This document shows positions 8,302 to 15,931 of a DNA stretch of 64,000 bases, piece after piece. Source of the DNA: Candidatus Binataceae bacterium (GTDB lineage: Bacteria; Desulfobacterota; Binatia; Binatales; Binataceae); contig DATGHL010000008.1 in the NCBI GenBank assembly GCA_035308025.1, positions 94,088-158,087 on the forward strand, written 5' to 3'. How positions within the stretch are numbered: the first letter of the stretch is position 1; the number at the start of each line of letters is the position of its first letter. The notes under the pieces are model-generated. The model was given only the letters and a program-made list of their open reading frames with translations, was not told the origin of the DNA and made no database searches. A program made the translations under genes and the position numbers.

Positions 8302-8853
8302 TTATTCGTAGGCCCGTCGCAGCCACCCGGCCAGAAACCGTTCACGCTCCGCCGCCTCCCGGCTGCGCCCAGCCGCGATCTCGCGATAGACTCCCGCCGC
8401 CTCCGAACGCAGCGCCGCCAGCAACGCCTCGCCATCCACCGCGGCCGCCGCCGCCCGCGTCGCCGGCCCCAGGACGCCGTCCTCCCCCACCTCGTGCCCG
8501 CAGGCCCGCAACGCCCGCTGAACACACCGCGCCGCCGGCTCCGGCCCCAAATTCACCGCCAAATTGAAAAGTTTGCTGCCAATCGCCGCCGGCAGCGCAC
8601 TGTAGTCGTAGCGCGCCCACCAGTCGCGATAATAAATCGCCGCTGCCGCCGTGCGTGTCAGGCCTGCAATATCCACTTCCGGATACTGCCGCTGGCTGAT
8701 TCCATACTTGGTCTCGCCGCCGCCATCCGCCGGATCGTCAACCAGCCCGCCCTCATCCCCCAGCACCTGCTCCAGCGCTGCAACAAACGCCGGCGGATAG
8801 CTAGTCGCGAGCCCGCTATCTATCTCTCCCGTCGATGACGCTGCTTCACTCAC
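8302..8853 (-). CDS. Endolysin, glycosyl hydrolase 108 (N-acetylmuramidase)
   Basis: 183 residues from GTG 8853; a TTG seven codons further up is the alternative. The GH108 signature is present: DEGGLVDDPADGGGETKYG, in which the glutamate before GG is the catalytic acid, then the YYRDWW block. A peptidoglycan-binding domain of the type usually paired with GH108 follows (VNLGPEPAARCVQRAL, then DGVLGPATRAA). No signal peptide is visible, so export would depend on a holin. It is the first gene after the activator and the candidate Plys box. Confidence 0.9.
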   Translation of the reverse strand: MSEAASSTGEIDSGLATSYPPAFVAALEQVLGDEGGLVDDPADGGGETKYGISQRQYPEVDIAGLTRTAAAAIYYRDWWARYDYSALPAAIGSKLFNLAVNLGPEPAARCVQRALRACGHEVGEDGVLGPATRAAAAAVDGEALLAALRSEAAGVYREIAAGRSREAAERERFLAGWLRRAYE

Positions 8854-8877
8854 AGTTCGGCAACCTACGCGCAATCG

Positions 8878-9360
8878 TCAGTCCGCATAAGGGTGAAATG
8901 TTTCAGCCCCAGCTGCCCGGACAGTCACCCGGTCGGACCCCGGCTGGTCCTCGGCGGACGCCCCGTCGCGTTCACGCGCGGCCCGCTTGAGCGCCGCGCG
9001 CCCAGCCGCCCGTTGCTCCGCCAATACCTGAAACACCCGCCGCCGCGTGCAACCCGCCTCCAGCGCGATCGCATCGATACTCAGCCCGCGCCGCCGCAAC
9101 TCGTGAATCCGCGCGCGCCGCGACGGCGGCCGCGGCACCTCCACACGATCGCCCCCAAACGTCCGCACCAGTTGCGCCGCCGCCACCGCGCCGATTACCC
9201 GGTTCAGCTCCTCCGCCGACGCCGTGCTCAACGGCACGTACAGCCGCGCACCGCCAAACGCCTCAACCAGCTTGCGCGTCGCCTCCTCGCCCACCGCCTC
9301 GCGCAGATCCTCGAACAGCGAAGTGCGCCGCTCAGCCCCGTGTCCCGTGCTGCCGATCAC
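8878..9360 (-). CDS. Mor/C-family transcription activator
   Basis: 160 residues. The start GTG 9360 is set by AAGGAGG six bases upstream; the longer frame upstream overlaps the preceding gene and has no such signal. The N-terminal dimerisation part shows the Mor pattern (LFEDLREAVGEEATRKLVEAFGG, split around residues 15-37, then LYVP). The C-terminal helix-turn-helix spans about residues 84-113 (IHELRRRGLSIDAIALEAG, then CTRRRVFQVL). In Mu, Mor activates the middle promoter and C the late ones. Only one family member is visible here, so it may do both jobs. Its basic C-terminal tail is longer than usual. Confidence 0.85.
   Translation of the reverse strand: MIGSTGHGAERRTSLFEDLREAVGEEATRKLVEAFGGARLYVPLSTASAEELNRVIGAVAAAQLVRTFGGDRVEVPRPPSRRARIHELRRRGLSIDAIALEAGCTRRRVFQVLAEQRAAGRAALKRAARERDGASAEDQPGSDRVTVRAAGAETFHPYAD
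8885..8905 (-). promoter_or_regulatory. Candidate late promoter Plys with activator box
   Basis: The 16-mer at 8890-8905 is identical to that at 2149-2164, and it has the same orientation relative to the genes it precedes. It lies within the last codons of the activator gene and about 37 bases before the endolysin start. TTATGC (8885-8890) could act as a weak -10 and partly overlaps the box. In Mu, the activator-dependent Plys promoter precedes the lysis genes. Sharing of one exact box between two late operons is the main evidence; no binding data exist. Confidence 0.45.
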
Positions 9361-9361
9361 C

Positions 9362-9739
9362 TCAAACCTCCTTGCCGATGTTCGCCGCGCGCGCCGCGCG
9401 CAGTCCACACGCCAATCCCTCCACCAGCCGCGCAAACGTCACATCCGCCGCCTGCCGTTGCACGACCGCCCTACACGCATGCATCACGCTCGAATGATCA
9501 CGCGCGAATGCCAGCCCGATCCGTGGAAACGACGCCCATCTGGCGTGTCGTGTACCGCGATAGGCGCCTTGCGCGCCGCGTTCGCCCGACAAATCCCGGC
9601 ATAGATACATCGCTACCTGCCGCGCCGTCGCCACCGGCCGCCGCCGGCTGCGCGATAACAGCTCCGCCCGCGTCAGTTGAAAGGCCTGCGCCACCTGTTG
9701 CTGAATATCGTCAATTAAGCCGAAATCTCGGGTCCCCAT
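9362..9739 (-). CDS. DnaA domain-IV-only phage protein
   Basis: 125 residues from ATG 9739. The C-terminal DNA-binding signature of DnaA is clear: RRRPVATARQVAMYLCRDL (about residues 32-50), then IGLAFARDHSSVMHACRAV (about 74-92), which matches the IG..FGRDHSTVMHA helix-turn-helix. The usual short link between these helices is replaced by about 20 residues rich in Gly and Arg (residues 51-70). There is no AAA+ domain, so it cannot bind ATP or melt an origin. It might bind DnaA boxes and redirect host replication, or act as a regulator. It is the only gene between the divergent repressor and the activator. Similar short DnaA-like genes occur near Mor in some alphaproteobacterial Mu-like phages, as far as I recall. 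Confidence 0.75.
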   Translation of the reverse strand: MGTRDFGLIDDIQQQVAQAFQLTRAELLSRSRRRPVATARQVAMYLCRDLSGERGAQGAYRGTRHARWASFPRIGLAFARDHSSVMHACRAVVQRQAADVTFARLVEGLACGLRAARAANIGKEV

Positions 9740-9867
9740 AACTTTTTCTACTTTAGTGAAAGACACCGTTATGCCATACTTAAGGCTCAACTACAGTGTA
9801 TGAACTTTATCCGTGATAACTCGCGTTGCGTTGTGGATGGGTAAATATATCCCATAGTAGGAGAATT
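9740..9867. promoter_or_regulatory. Divergent early/repressor control region
   Basis: 128 bases separate the repressor and the DnaA-like gene, which point away from each other. The region is A/T-rich compared with its surroundings. It contains a dyad ATGGGTAAATATATCCCAT (9837-9855; five-base arms ATGGG/CCCAT) just before the repressor Shine-Dalgarno AGGAG. This is a plausible site for autoregulation by the repressor. Other candidate half-sites (GTTATGCC, GATAAC) are scattered through the region, but no second clear dyad could be found by eye. Confidence 0.5.
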
Positions 9868-10539
9868 ATGTCAACAGACGTAGAGAATGAATTTCGCCGA
9901 CGCCTCCGCCTGATCATGCAGCAATTCGGCTCAGTGGCTGACTTGGCCAAGGCCGTCGGGGTCTCGGACAACGCAATTTACAAATGGGTCTCAGGACGTG
10001 GGCAGCCCAGCATGACGAGTCTAGTCAGCCTTGCTCAGGCCGCCGGAGTTTCGGTTGAATGGCTCGCCACGGGCCATGGCGGCTCAACCAAAGATCAGAT
10101 GGACATCGCGAAAACCCGCAACGTCTCCGCCCCTGCCGTCGTCTCCCTGCCGCGCGAGGTCGTCGCTCTCGCCGAATCAGTTTCCCAGCTCAGAAGCACC
10201 CAAATCGTTGATTACTTGAGCTTTCAGGCCGAATGGTTGCGACGGCAACTCGGAGTCGAGCCCACACAGGTCGCTTTGATCGAAGCGCTCGGCGACGCGA
10301 TGGCGCCCACGATCGATGAGGGCGACCTTTGCCTGATCGACTTGCGCAGCCCGCGTGTCAGGTATGACGGGCTCTATGCGCTGTACGACGGAGTCGATCT
10401 TTCAATCAAACGTCTGCAGCGCGAGCCCGACGGGACGATCACCATTCGCAGCGACAACCCGGCCTATAGCTCGCAGCGGGTGGGCGCCGAAGAAGTCGTG
10501 CTGGCCGGGCGCGTCCTGTGGATTGGCGGCAAAGCCTAG
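9868..10539 (+). CDS. CI/LexA-like phage repressor lacking the cleavage serine
   Basis: 223 residues from ATG 9868, which has AGGAG 4-5 bases upstream. An N-terminal helix-turn-helix (about residues 21-45, VADLAKAVGVSDNAIYKWVSG) is followed by a linker and an S24-type domain. In that domain the motif that normally reads GDSM.PTI reads GDAMAPTI (residues 142-149), so the nucleophilic serine is alanine at 144. The partner lysine is kept (SIKRLQ, K181). Family knowledge predicts a dimeric repressor that cannot cleave itself on RecA activation, so induction must work by another route. It faces away from the phage operons. Confidence 0.85.
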   Translation: MSTDVENEFRRRLRLIMQQFGSVADLAKAVGVSDNAIYKWVSGRGQPSMTSLVSLAQAAGVSVEWLATGHGGSTKDQMDIAKTRNVSAPAVVSLPREVVALAESVSQLRSTQIVDYLSFQAEWLRRQLGVEPTQVALIEALGDAMAPTIDEGDLCLIDLRSPRVRYDGLYALYDGVDLSIKRLQREPDGTITIRSDNPAYSSQRVGAEEVVLAGRVLWIGGKA

Positions 10540-10794
10540 CCGTCGATTAACTTTGCGGCGATGGCCCTGAAGATTCCGCTGGTGACAGCGCTTAAACGAT
10601 CTCGGTTGAGGTTGCCCGACCTGACGCTACGTCGATCCGAATGGCGAAGCTTGACCCTCACATCATCCACGCCTAGCTTAACGAGAGCCGTCGAGGCTTA
10701 ACGCTGCCCCGCCGCCTTTGTTCGCAGTGCTCACCGCCGGTAAGCTGTCGCCAAGGCCGCTGCATCAAAATCCAATGTCCGTAGTCCAAATCTG
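10540..10794. other. Prophage right-end region without genes
   Basis: 255 bases with no supported gene on either strand. The prophage boundary must fall here, since a housekeeping gene follows at 10795. I could not recognise a Mu-like end (TG...CA with short repeats) or a target-site duplication by eye. Confidence 0.4.
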
Positions 10795-11700
10795 ATGTCT
10801 GCTATAATCATGGACGGCCGCATACTGAGCGCGCGCCTCCAGCCGCAGTTGCGCGCTCATGCGGATGAAATCGTCAAGCACTGCGGCATAACCCCAACCC
10901 TTGGTGCAATTTGGGCGGGCGATGATGCGGCGTCGATCCAGTACGTGCGCAACAAGCGACGGATGGCTGAGGACCTTGGCTTCTCGACCGAGATCATAAC
11001 GATGCCCGCGGCGGCCGCAACCACCGAAAATCTGCTCGCCACCATCCAACGCTTCAACGATGATCCGCGGATCACCGGCATCCTTTTGCAGTTGCCGCTG
11101 CCCGCACGCGTCGACACCTTTCGCCTCTTCGACGCGATCGCTCCAGCAAAAGACGTCGACGCCGTCGGCGCGAGCAGTCTCAGCGGCTTCTACCGCGGCG
11201 AGTGGGGTCGCTTCATTCCTTGTACACCGCGCGGCGTGCTGACGCTGCTCGAACATCACGCCGTGCCGGTCGACGGGATGCGCGCGGCGGTAATTGGCCG
11301 CAGCGATATCGCGGGCAAGCCGCTCGCGCTCATCCTAGGCGGTCGTCTCATGAATGCCACCGTCACCTGGTGCCATCGCCATACGCTGAATCTCGCCGAA
11401 ATCTGTCGCGACGCCGACCTTCTGGTCTCTTGCGCAGGCGCCGACCTCGGCCCCGATCGTTTCCTCGTTGACGCCGGCATGGTAAAGCCGGGCGCCTGCG
11501 TCATCGATGTTGGCTTTCGCCGTATCGCCCCCGGACGCTTTGCCGGCGACGTCGATTTCGCCGCGGTCAGCCAGGTCGCAAAATGGATCACCCCGAATCC
11601 TGGCGGCACTGGCCCGATGACGGTCGTCGCCCTCATGCAGAATCTCATCGACGCGGCGCGCTATCGCCTCGGCCTTGAACGCGCCCACTACACAGTGTGA
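10795..11700 (+). CDS. folD: Bifunctional methylenetetrahydrofolate dehydrogenase/cyclohydrolase
   Basis: 301 residues, the usual FolD size or slightly longer. It converts 5,10-methylene-THF to 10-formyl-THF in the cytosol. The active-site block SIQYVRNKRRMAEDLGF carries the conserved Tyr and Lys, ILLQLPLP marks the substrate side, and the NADP domain has GRSDIAGKPLA and CAGADLG. The closing PNPGGTGPMT motif is present. ATG 10795 fits the usual N-terminus (a short strand, then DGR.LSA). There is no strong Shine-Dalgarno. The next gene starts three bases after the stop, so the two are probably co-transcribed. Confidence 0.93.
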   Translation: MSAIIMDGRILSARLQPQLRAHADEIVKHCGITPTLGAIWAGDDAASIQYVRNKRRMAEDLGFSTEIITMPAAAATTENLLATIQRFNDDPRITGILLQLPLPARVDTFRLFDAIAPAKDVDAVGASSLSGFYRGEWGRFIPCTPRGVLTLLEHHAVPVDGMRAAVIGRSDIAGKPLALILGGRLMNATVTWCHRHTLNLAEICRDADLLVSCAGADLGPDRFLVDAGMVKPGACVIDVGFRRIAPGRFAGDVDFAAVSQVAKWITPNPGGTGPMTVVALMQNLIDAARYRLGLERAHYTV

Positions 11701-11703
11701 AGC

Positions 11704-13800
11704 ATGGACCCTCGAACCGACGTTACAAGCCATAGCGACTCCGCCCAGACGGCTACCGCCGCGAGCGAGAAACGCACGCTCTCGGCAATCCTGATTGGAC
11801 CGGCGCGCGACGTCCGTGACCCGCACGTCTTTCACAGCCTCTCGCTGGTGGCCTTCCTGGCCTGGGTTGGGCTGGGCTCCGACGGACTAAGCTCGTCGTG
11901 CTACGGTCCGGAAGAAGCCTTTCTCGCGCTGGGGCCGCACAAGTATCTCGCGGTCTTTCTCGCGATGCTCACCGCGCTCACCGTCTTCATCATCTCAGCC
12001 TCCTACTCGCAAACCATCGACGAATTCCCCTCCGGCGGCGGTGGTTATCTGGTCGCAACCAAATTGCTGGGCCCGCGCGCCGGCCTCACCTCAGGCGCCG
12101 CTCTGGTAATCGACTACGTCCTCACCATCTCGATTTCGATCGCGAGCGGGGCCGACGCCATCTTCAGCTTCCTGCCCGTCGGATGGCTCCCCTACAAATT
12201 TTGGATCTGCGTCTTCGTCGTCATCATTCTAATCGGGATGAATCTGCGCGGTGTCAAAGAGTCGGTCTTGATCCTGCTGCCGATTTTCATTGCTTTCGTG
12301 ATTACGCACGTCTGGCTGATAGCTTATGCGCTGATCGTTAAAGCTCCCGTGCTGCCACATGTCACTGCCGACGCGATGCATCAGGTGCGCGAAGGCATCC
12401 ACGGCATCGGCTTCGTCGCCCTCGCGATCATCTTCCTGCGCGCCTACAGCCTCGGCGGCGGCACCTACACCGGTATCGAGGCGGTCAGCAACGGCCTGCC
12501 CATCCTGCGCGAGCCGCGCACCGTCACCGGCAAGCACACCATGATCTATATGTCGATCTCGCTGGCCTTCGTCGCTGGCGGGATCCTGTTTGGATATATG
12601 CTCTATGATGTCGGCCCGGTGCACGGCGAGACCCTCAACGCTGTGCTCTTTGAGCGGATGGCCACGCATTGGCATCTCGGCCGCCTCGCGGTCGGCCGCC
12701 CGATCATCACCTTCACGCTGCTCACCGAAGGCGCTCTGCTCTTCGTCGCCGCGCAGACCGGTTTCGTCGATGGTCCCCGCGTGCTCGCCACGATGGCGAC
12801 TGATCGCTGGCTGCCGCGGCGTTTTTCCAACTTGAGCGCCCGGTTGGTGACGCAGGACGGCGTGCTCGCGATCGGCCTGGCGGCTGGCGTCATCCTGGTC
12901 GGCACCCACGCCAACGTCGATCTGCTGGTGGTGCTCTACGCGATCAACGTCTTCGTCACCTTCACGCTCTCGCAGCTCGGGATGACGGTGCATTGGTGGA
13001 CGGCGCGCAAGACCGAGCCGCACTGGATGCATAAAATTGCTATCAACGGCATTGGCTGCGCCTTCACCGGCCTCATTCTGATTCTCACCGTGACCCTCAA
13101 ATTCAACCAGGGCGGGTGGGTTACGATCGTGATGACCGGCGGGCTGATCGCGGTCTGCTACGCCGTGCGGATGCACTATGACCGCGTGCGCAAGGCCATC
13201 GCCCAACTCGAAGCCGACATCCTGCCGGAAATCTTCGCCGCCGACGAAAAACCGCCCGCCGAGCGCGACCCCAACGCGCCCACCGCGGTCATCCTGGTTA
13301 ATGGTTTCAACGGCCTTGGGCTCGCGACTTTGACGACGATTCAGCGGCTGTTCGGTGCGCAGTTCCGCAATGTCGTTTTTCTCGGCGTCGCAGAGGTTGA
13401 CTCGTCGCAGCTCAAGGGACCAGAGGAGGTCAAGGACCTCGAGCAGCATCTCGCCGACGACTTGGTCGAGTATTGCCGCTTCGCCGCCGACCTCGGCTTC
13501 TATCCCGAACTGCGCGCCGGCATTGGTCCTGACGTCGTGATCGAGCTCAACCGTCTCGCGCTTGGAGTTGCGCGCGAGTTCCCGCACTCGGTCTTTTTTG
13601 CCGGCAAACTGGTCTTCACCGGCGAGCTCGACGGCTATATCAGCCGCTTCCTGCACAATCACACGGCGCTCGAATTGCAGAACCGCCTGCAGGCCAACGG
13701 CCTCAGCCTGGTCATCCTGCCGGTGCGCGTGATGGCCTCCCACCCCCCGCCCAAAGTCGCCCTCGCAACTCCCTCCCCCGCCCCCGCAATCAACGCCTAA
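11704..13800 (+). CDS. APC-superfamily permease with C-terminal cytosolic domain
   Basis: 698 residues. Roughly the first 480 hold about 12 membrane helices and begin with the APC-type block GSDGLSSSCYGPEEAF. The motif EFPSGGGGYLVATKLLG follows, and SLGGGTYTGIEAVSNG is in the middle. The last 200 residues are soluble, with a Rossmann-like start (TAVILVNGFNGLGLATL). This plan resembles KUP/KimA-type potassium transporters and related amino-acid permeases; the substrate cannot be assigned. It lies three bases after folD. No folate-related role is evident, so the pairing may be only transcriptional. Confidence 0.75.
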   Translation: MDPRTDVTSHSDSAQTATAASEKRTLSAILIGPARDVRDPHVFHSLSLVAFLAWVGLGSDGLSSSCYGPEEAFLALGPHKYLAVFLAMLTALTVFIISASYSQTIDEFPSGGGGYLVATKLLGPRAGLTSGAALVIDYVLTISISIASGADAIFSFLPVGWLPYKFWICVFVVIILIGMNLRGVKESVLILLPIFIAFVITHVWLIAYALIVKAPVLPHVTADAMHQVREGIHGIGFVALAIIFLRAYSLGGGTYTGIEAVSNGLPILREPRTVTGKHTMIYMSISLAFVAGGILFGYMLYDVGPVHGETLNAVLFERMATHWHLGRLAVGRPIITFTLLTEGALLFVAAQTGFVDGPRVLATMATDRWLPRRFSNLSARLVTQDGVLAIGLAAGVILVGTHANVDLLVVLYAINVFVTFTLSQLGMTVHWWTARKTEPHWMHKIAINGIGCAFTGLILILTVTLKFNQGGWVTIVMTGGLIAVCYAVRMHYDRVRKAIAQLEADILPEIFAADEKPPAERDPNAPTAVILVNGFNGLGLATLTTIQRLFGAQFRNVVFLGVAEVDSSQLKGPEEVKDLEQHLADDLVEYCRFAADLGFYPELRAGIGPDVVIELNRLALGVAREFPHSVFFAGKLVFTGELDGYISRFLHNHTALELQNRLQANGLSLVILPVRVMASHPPPKVALATPSPAPAINA

Positions 13801-13946
13801 CCGATACGCAGTGTCGTTAGGTGGATTCGTCCCTAATAGGCAAATTGTGTCATCCTGAGCGAGCGGTACGCTGATCGAAACCTGGATTCTGTACACGAGT
13901 CCAAATCGCACTCGCTAAACTGCGACCTCACTCCTCCTCGTTGGTA
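13801..13946. other. Short intergenic region between convergent genes
   Basis: It separates the permease from the oppositely oriented restriction-type locus. A fragment like the dispersed element near 6750 (CATCCTGAGCGAGCGG) lies around 13851. I see no strong hairpin and no gene. Confidence 0.4.
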
Positions 13947-14355
13947 TTATCGAAGAAAGAGGCTAAGCCGTTCGGCCAAACGCTCTTCGTCTTTAGTCTG
14001 ACATTCCCATATTACCAGCGCCCGCCAACCCCTGTCTTTTGACGGCGGTAAGCTGTTCGGCGTCTCTGCTCTTGTTACGTGCCAACTTTCGCCGCCAAAA
14101 CACGACATTCGATTGCAGCGCACTTGCCCGCGCCCAACCCTTGTGGCGATGCCAAAAACAGCCGTGGACAAAAATTACGCAGCGACGGGAACGGGAAAAC
14201 GAGATCCGGTGTTCTCAGCAGGCTGCGATCATGCAGCTTGTAACGATAGCCCATGCTGCGGGTCAGGTGTCGAACAATCAGCTCCACCTGGTGTCTTTGG
14301 CGTGCACCGCCCGCATATTAGCGCTGCGACGTTTGCGCGAGATCTTATCCGTCAT
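13947..14355 (-). pseudogene. vsr-type very short patch repair endonuclease, frameshifted
   Basis: Read across three frames, the stretch spells a whole Vsr protein. MTDKISRKRRSANMRAVHA-KDT is in the first frame, ELIVRHLTRSMGYRYKLHD and TPDLVFP in the second, RRCVIFVHGCFWHRHKG in the third, and DRGWRALVIWECQTKDEE back in another. Vsr nicks T:G mismatches that arise from deaminated 5-methylcytosine and normally accompanies a cytosine methyltransferase. Single-base shifts lie near 14290, near 14185 and near 14040. The ATG at 14355 overlaps the stop of the HNH gene (ATGA), so it was the last gene of that operon. Three lesions in 400 bases argue for decay rather than sequencing error. Confidence 0.8.
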
Positions 14356-15026
14356 TCACTTCCGAATTTCTTGCGAAGCCACTCATGCACGGCACGCTGT
14401 TCAACGATACCCGCTCGTCCTAATTGAGACAGAAGCCAGATCGCAGTGGGCTTTTCGGTGGTGATGTTCTTCGCGCCCTGATTGCAGGTCGAACACAACG
14501 CGCGAAGATTTGAAAGTTCATTTTTCCCGCCCAAGCTTTTGTCTTTGATATGGCCGAGATGCAAGCGGACCGTCCGCCCGGTTGCCGGGTCGATGTCACC
14601 GGGAGTAAGACCGCACATTTGGCAAGTGAAACCATTGCGATCGAGGACTTCAGCGCGGAGTTTTGCCGAGATGCCGCGCGCAAATCCCACCAAAGCTTTT
14701 GCCGGAGGCTTTTCCTTGAGGAGATACTGACCCGGCGTGAGCTCGACAGAATCATTGTGGGTGAGGATGGGCCAGCCTTGCTCGCGCAATTCGCGCACGC
14801 GCCGGGCCCATTCGCTGACGTCTGTTCCCGCGGCGTCGCGAAGCTGAATGGAACTGATAACTTGTCCAATGTGCGCGAGCAGGAATCGCCTAATTCGCTC
14901 TTTTGAGCCCGGTTTACGCACCCCGGCGCGCCTTTGCCGCTTCCCGTCCGTCGAGGGCGAGATAACCCAGTAGTTGTTGGCCCATAAACCGGGTATAGAC
15001 CGGTGGAATTGACTCGTTGATTTCAT
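14352..15026 (-). CDS. HNH endonuclease of a restriction-type locus
   Basis: 224 residues from ATG 15026; a GTG at 14921 is an alternative shorter start, because the first 35 residues look less conserved. The N-terminal part (SKERIRRFLLAHIGQVISS, then WARRVRELREQGWPI) is a winged-helix-like domain. The C-terminal half is an HNH nuclease: a first zinc pair CQMCG, the LHLGHIKDKSLGGKNELSNL core with its histidines and Asn, then a second pair CSTCN. This two-part type is common in type II restriction loci next to C5 methyltransferases and Vsr. Its stop overlaps the vsr start. With the methylase broken, its activity would be expected to be low or lost. Confidence 0.75.
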   Translation of the reverse strand: MKSTSQFHRSIPGLWANNYWVISPSTDGKRQRRAGVRKPGSKERIRRFLLAHIGQVISSIQLRDAAGTDVSEWARRVRELREQGWPILTHNDSVELTPGQYLLKEKPPAKALVGFARGISAKLRAEVLDRNGFTCQMCGLTPGDIDPATGRTVRLHLGHIKDKSLGGKNELSNLRALCSTCNQGAKNITTEKPTAIWLLSQLGRAGIVEQRAVHEWLRKKFGSE

Positions 15027-15094
15027 TCTTGATCATCATCCCAATTTGCGCTGGCAGAGAAGGGTAAGGGCACGTCATACCTTTCCAGCGGTTT

Positions 15095-15931
15095 TCAGAA
15101 GGATGCGCGCCAAGTGTCGGGGCTGAGATTAACCGCATTCTCCAACGGCGGGGCGATAGTAAAGATGCGGCGTTCTGTAGCGAAGAGGTGAACACGATAG
15201 ATGCGCCAGTCGGCGGGGCGCTCATTTGCCAAATCGCGCTCGTTGCGGGTCAGGAAAAAAGGCGTCCGTGCTGATCCATTCGTGGTCTTAACTTCCAGCA
15301 GGCGATCACGGCCGCCAGGATCGAACGACAGAACATCATAACCTGCGCCGTCGCCGTCTTCAGCTGCAGTCCAGCGGATCCGGCTGGCGAGGTCTGGACG
15401 GCCGGCTTCTGTAAGCCGCTGCCGCTCTATCGCGAGAACAAATTCTTCGCCCGCGCGGCCGAGGGAACGGTTGCGGTGGTCCCGCTCGACAGCATCGAAT
15501 TTGCGGATGAGACGGCGGAGTGGTCCCGGCTTCGTTTCATCGGCGGATGTGAGCGCGGGCGGATCGACAAAGATTCGGGCAGGGGACGGGGTAACCACCA
15601 GCGGTAAAGCTGGGAGTGGCTCAAGAATCGCCGCGTGGTTCGTCAGGTAGCGGTCGATCGCGGCGAAGATGGCGTTCTGATAATTCCTCTTGGGCTTGTA
15701 GCCTGGAATCCAAGGCATGCCTAATTCATCGAGCACGGCCGAGATGTTCTGGTGCTTGAATTCAACAGAGCGGTGGGTTCTGCCAATCCGGGCCATGAGG
15801 GCTTGGTTATGGCTCGATTTAACATATGGTTGTCCGGAGAGTTCAGCAGCGAGCATGTCGAAGTAATCCGCTACGATGGCGTCCAATTCGTCATCATGCC
15901 AATGCGTGCCGACTTTCGCTTCGTCAGCCAT
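15095..15931 (-). CDS. DUF3883-type PD-(D/E)XK protein of the restriction locus
   Basis: 278 residues. The N-terminal 100 residues (HDDELDAIVADYFDMLAAE, HRSVEFKHQNISAVLDELG) form a domain often joined to DUF3883 and specialised in target recognition or interaction. The C-terminal third has the nuclease-like core GYDVLSFDPG followed by LLEVKTTNG, i.e. the D...E-V-K pattern, then FFLTRNERDLA, typical of DUF3883. The start ATG 15931 overlaps the end of the upstream methyltransferase frame by 8 bases. It may be the restriction subunit. No break is visible in it. Confidence 0.7.
   Translation of the reverse strand: MADEAKVGTHWHDDELDAIVADYFDMLAAELSGQPYVKSSHNQALMARIGRTHRSVEFKHQNISAVLDELGMPWIPGYKPKRNYQNAIFAAIDRYLTNHAAILEPLPALPLVVTPSPARIFVDPPALTSADETKPGPLRRLIRKFDAVERDHRNRSLGRAGEEFVLAIERQRLTEAGRPDLASRIRWTAAEDGDGAGYDVLSFDPGGRDRLLEVKTTNGSARTPFFLTRNERDLANERPADWRIYRVHLFATERRIFTIAPPLENAVNLSPDTWRASF

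Larger units (their letters stand above)
1..10600 (-). mobile_element. Mu-like prophage, partial (continues beyond left edge)
   Basis: A contiguous leftward set of Mu-type phage genes: activator, endolysin, holin-like proteins, spanins, terminase small and large subunits, gp29-type portal, gpI protease/scaffold, decoration-like protein and gpT head protein, with a divergent repressor at the right end. The order follows the Mu lysis and head modules. The right boundary lies in the gene-free stretch between the repressor stop (10539) and folD (10795). No terminal TG/CA ends or target duplication could be fixed by eye, so 10600 is nominal. No transposase, integrase or tail genes are visible, and these may lie to the left or be lost. 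None of the phage genes seen here is frameshifted, so the element may be recent or under selection. Confidence 0.85.

Noticed and set aside
12229..13911. 560-codon minus-strand open frame opposite the APC permease
   Set aside because: Composition (Gln/His/Asp/Arg-rich, no hydrophobic core) is that of an antisense shadow; the plus strand encodes a coherent membrane protein.
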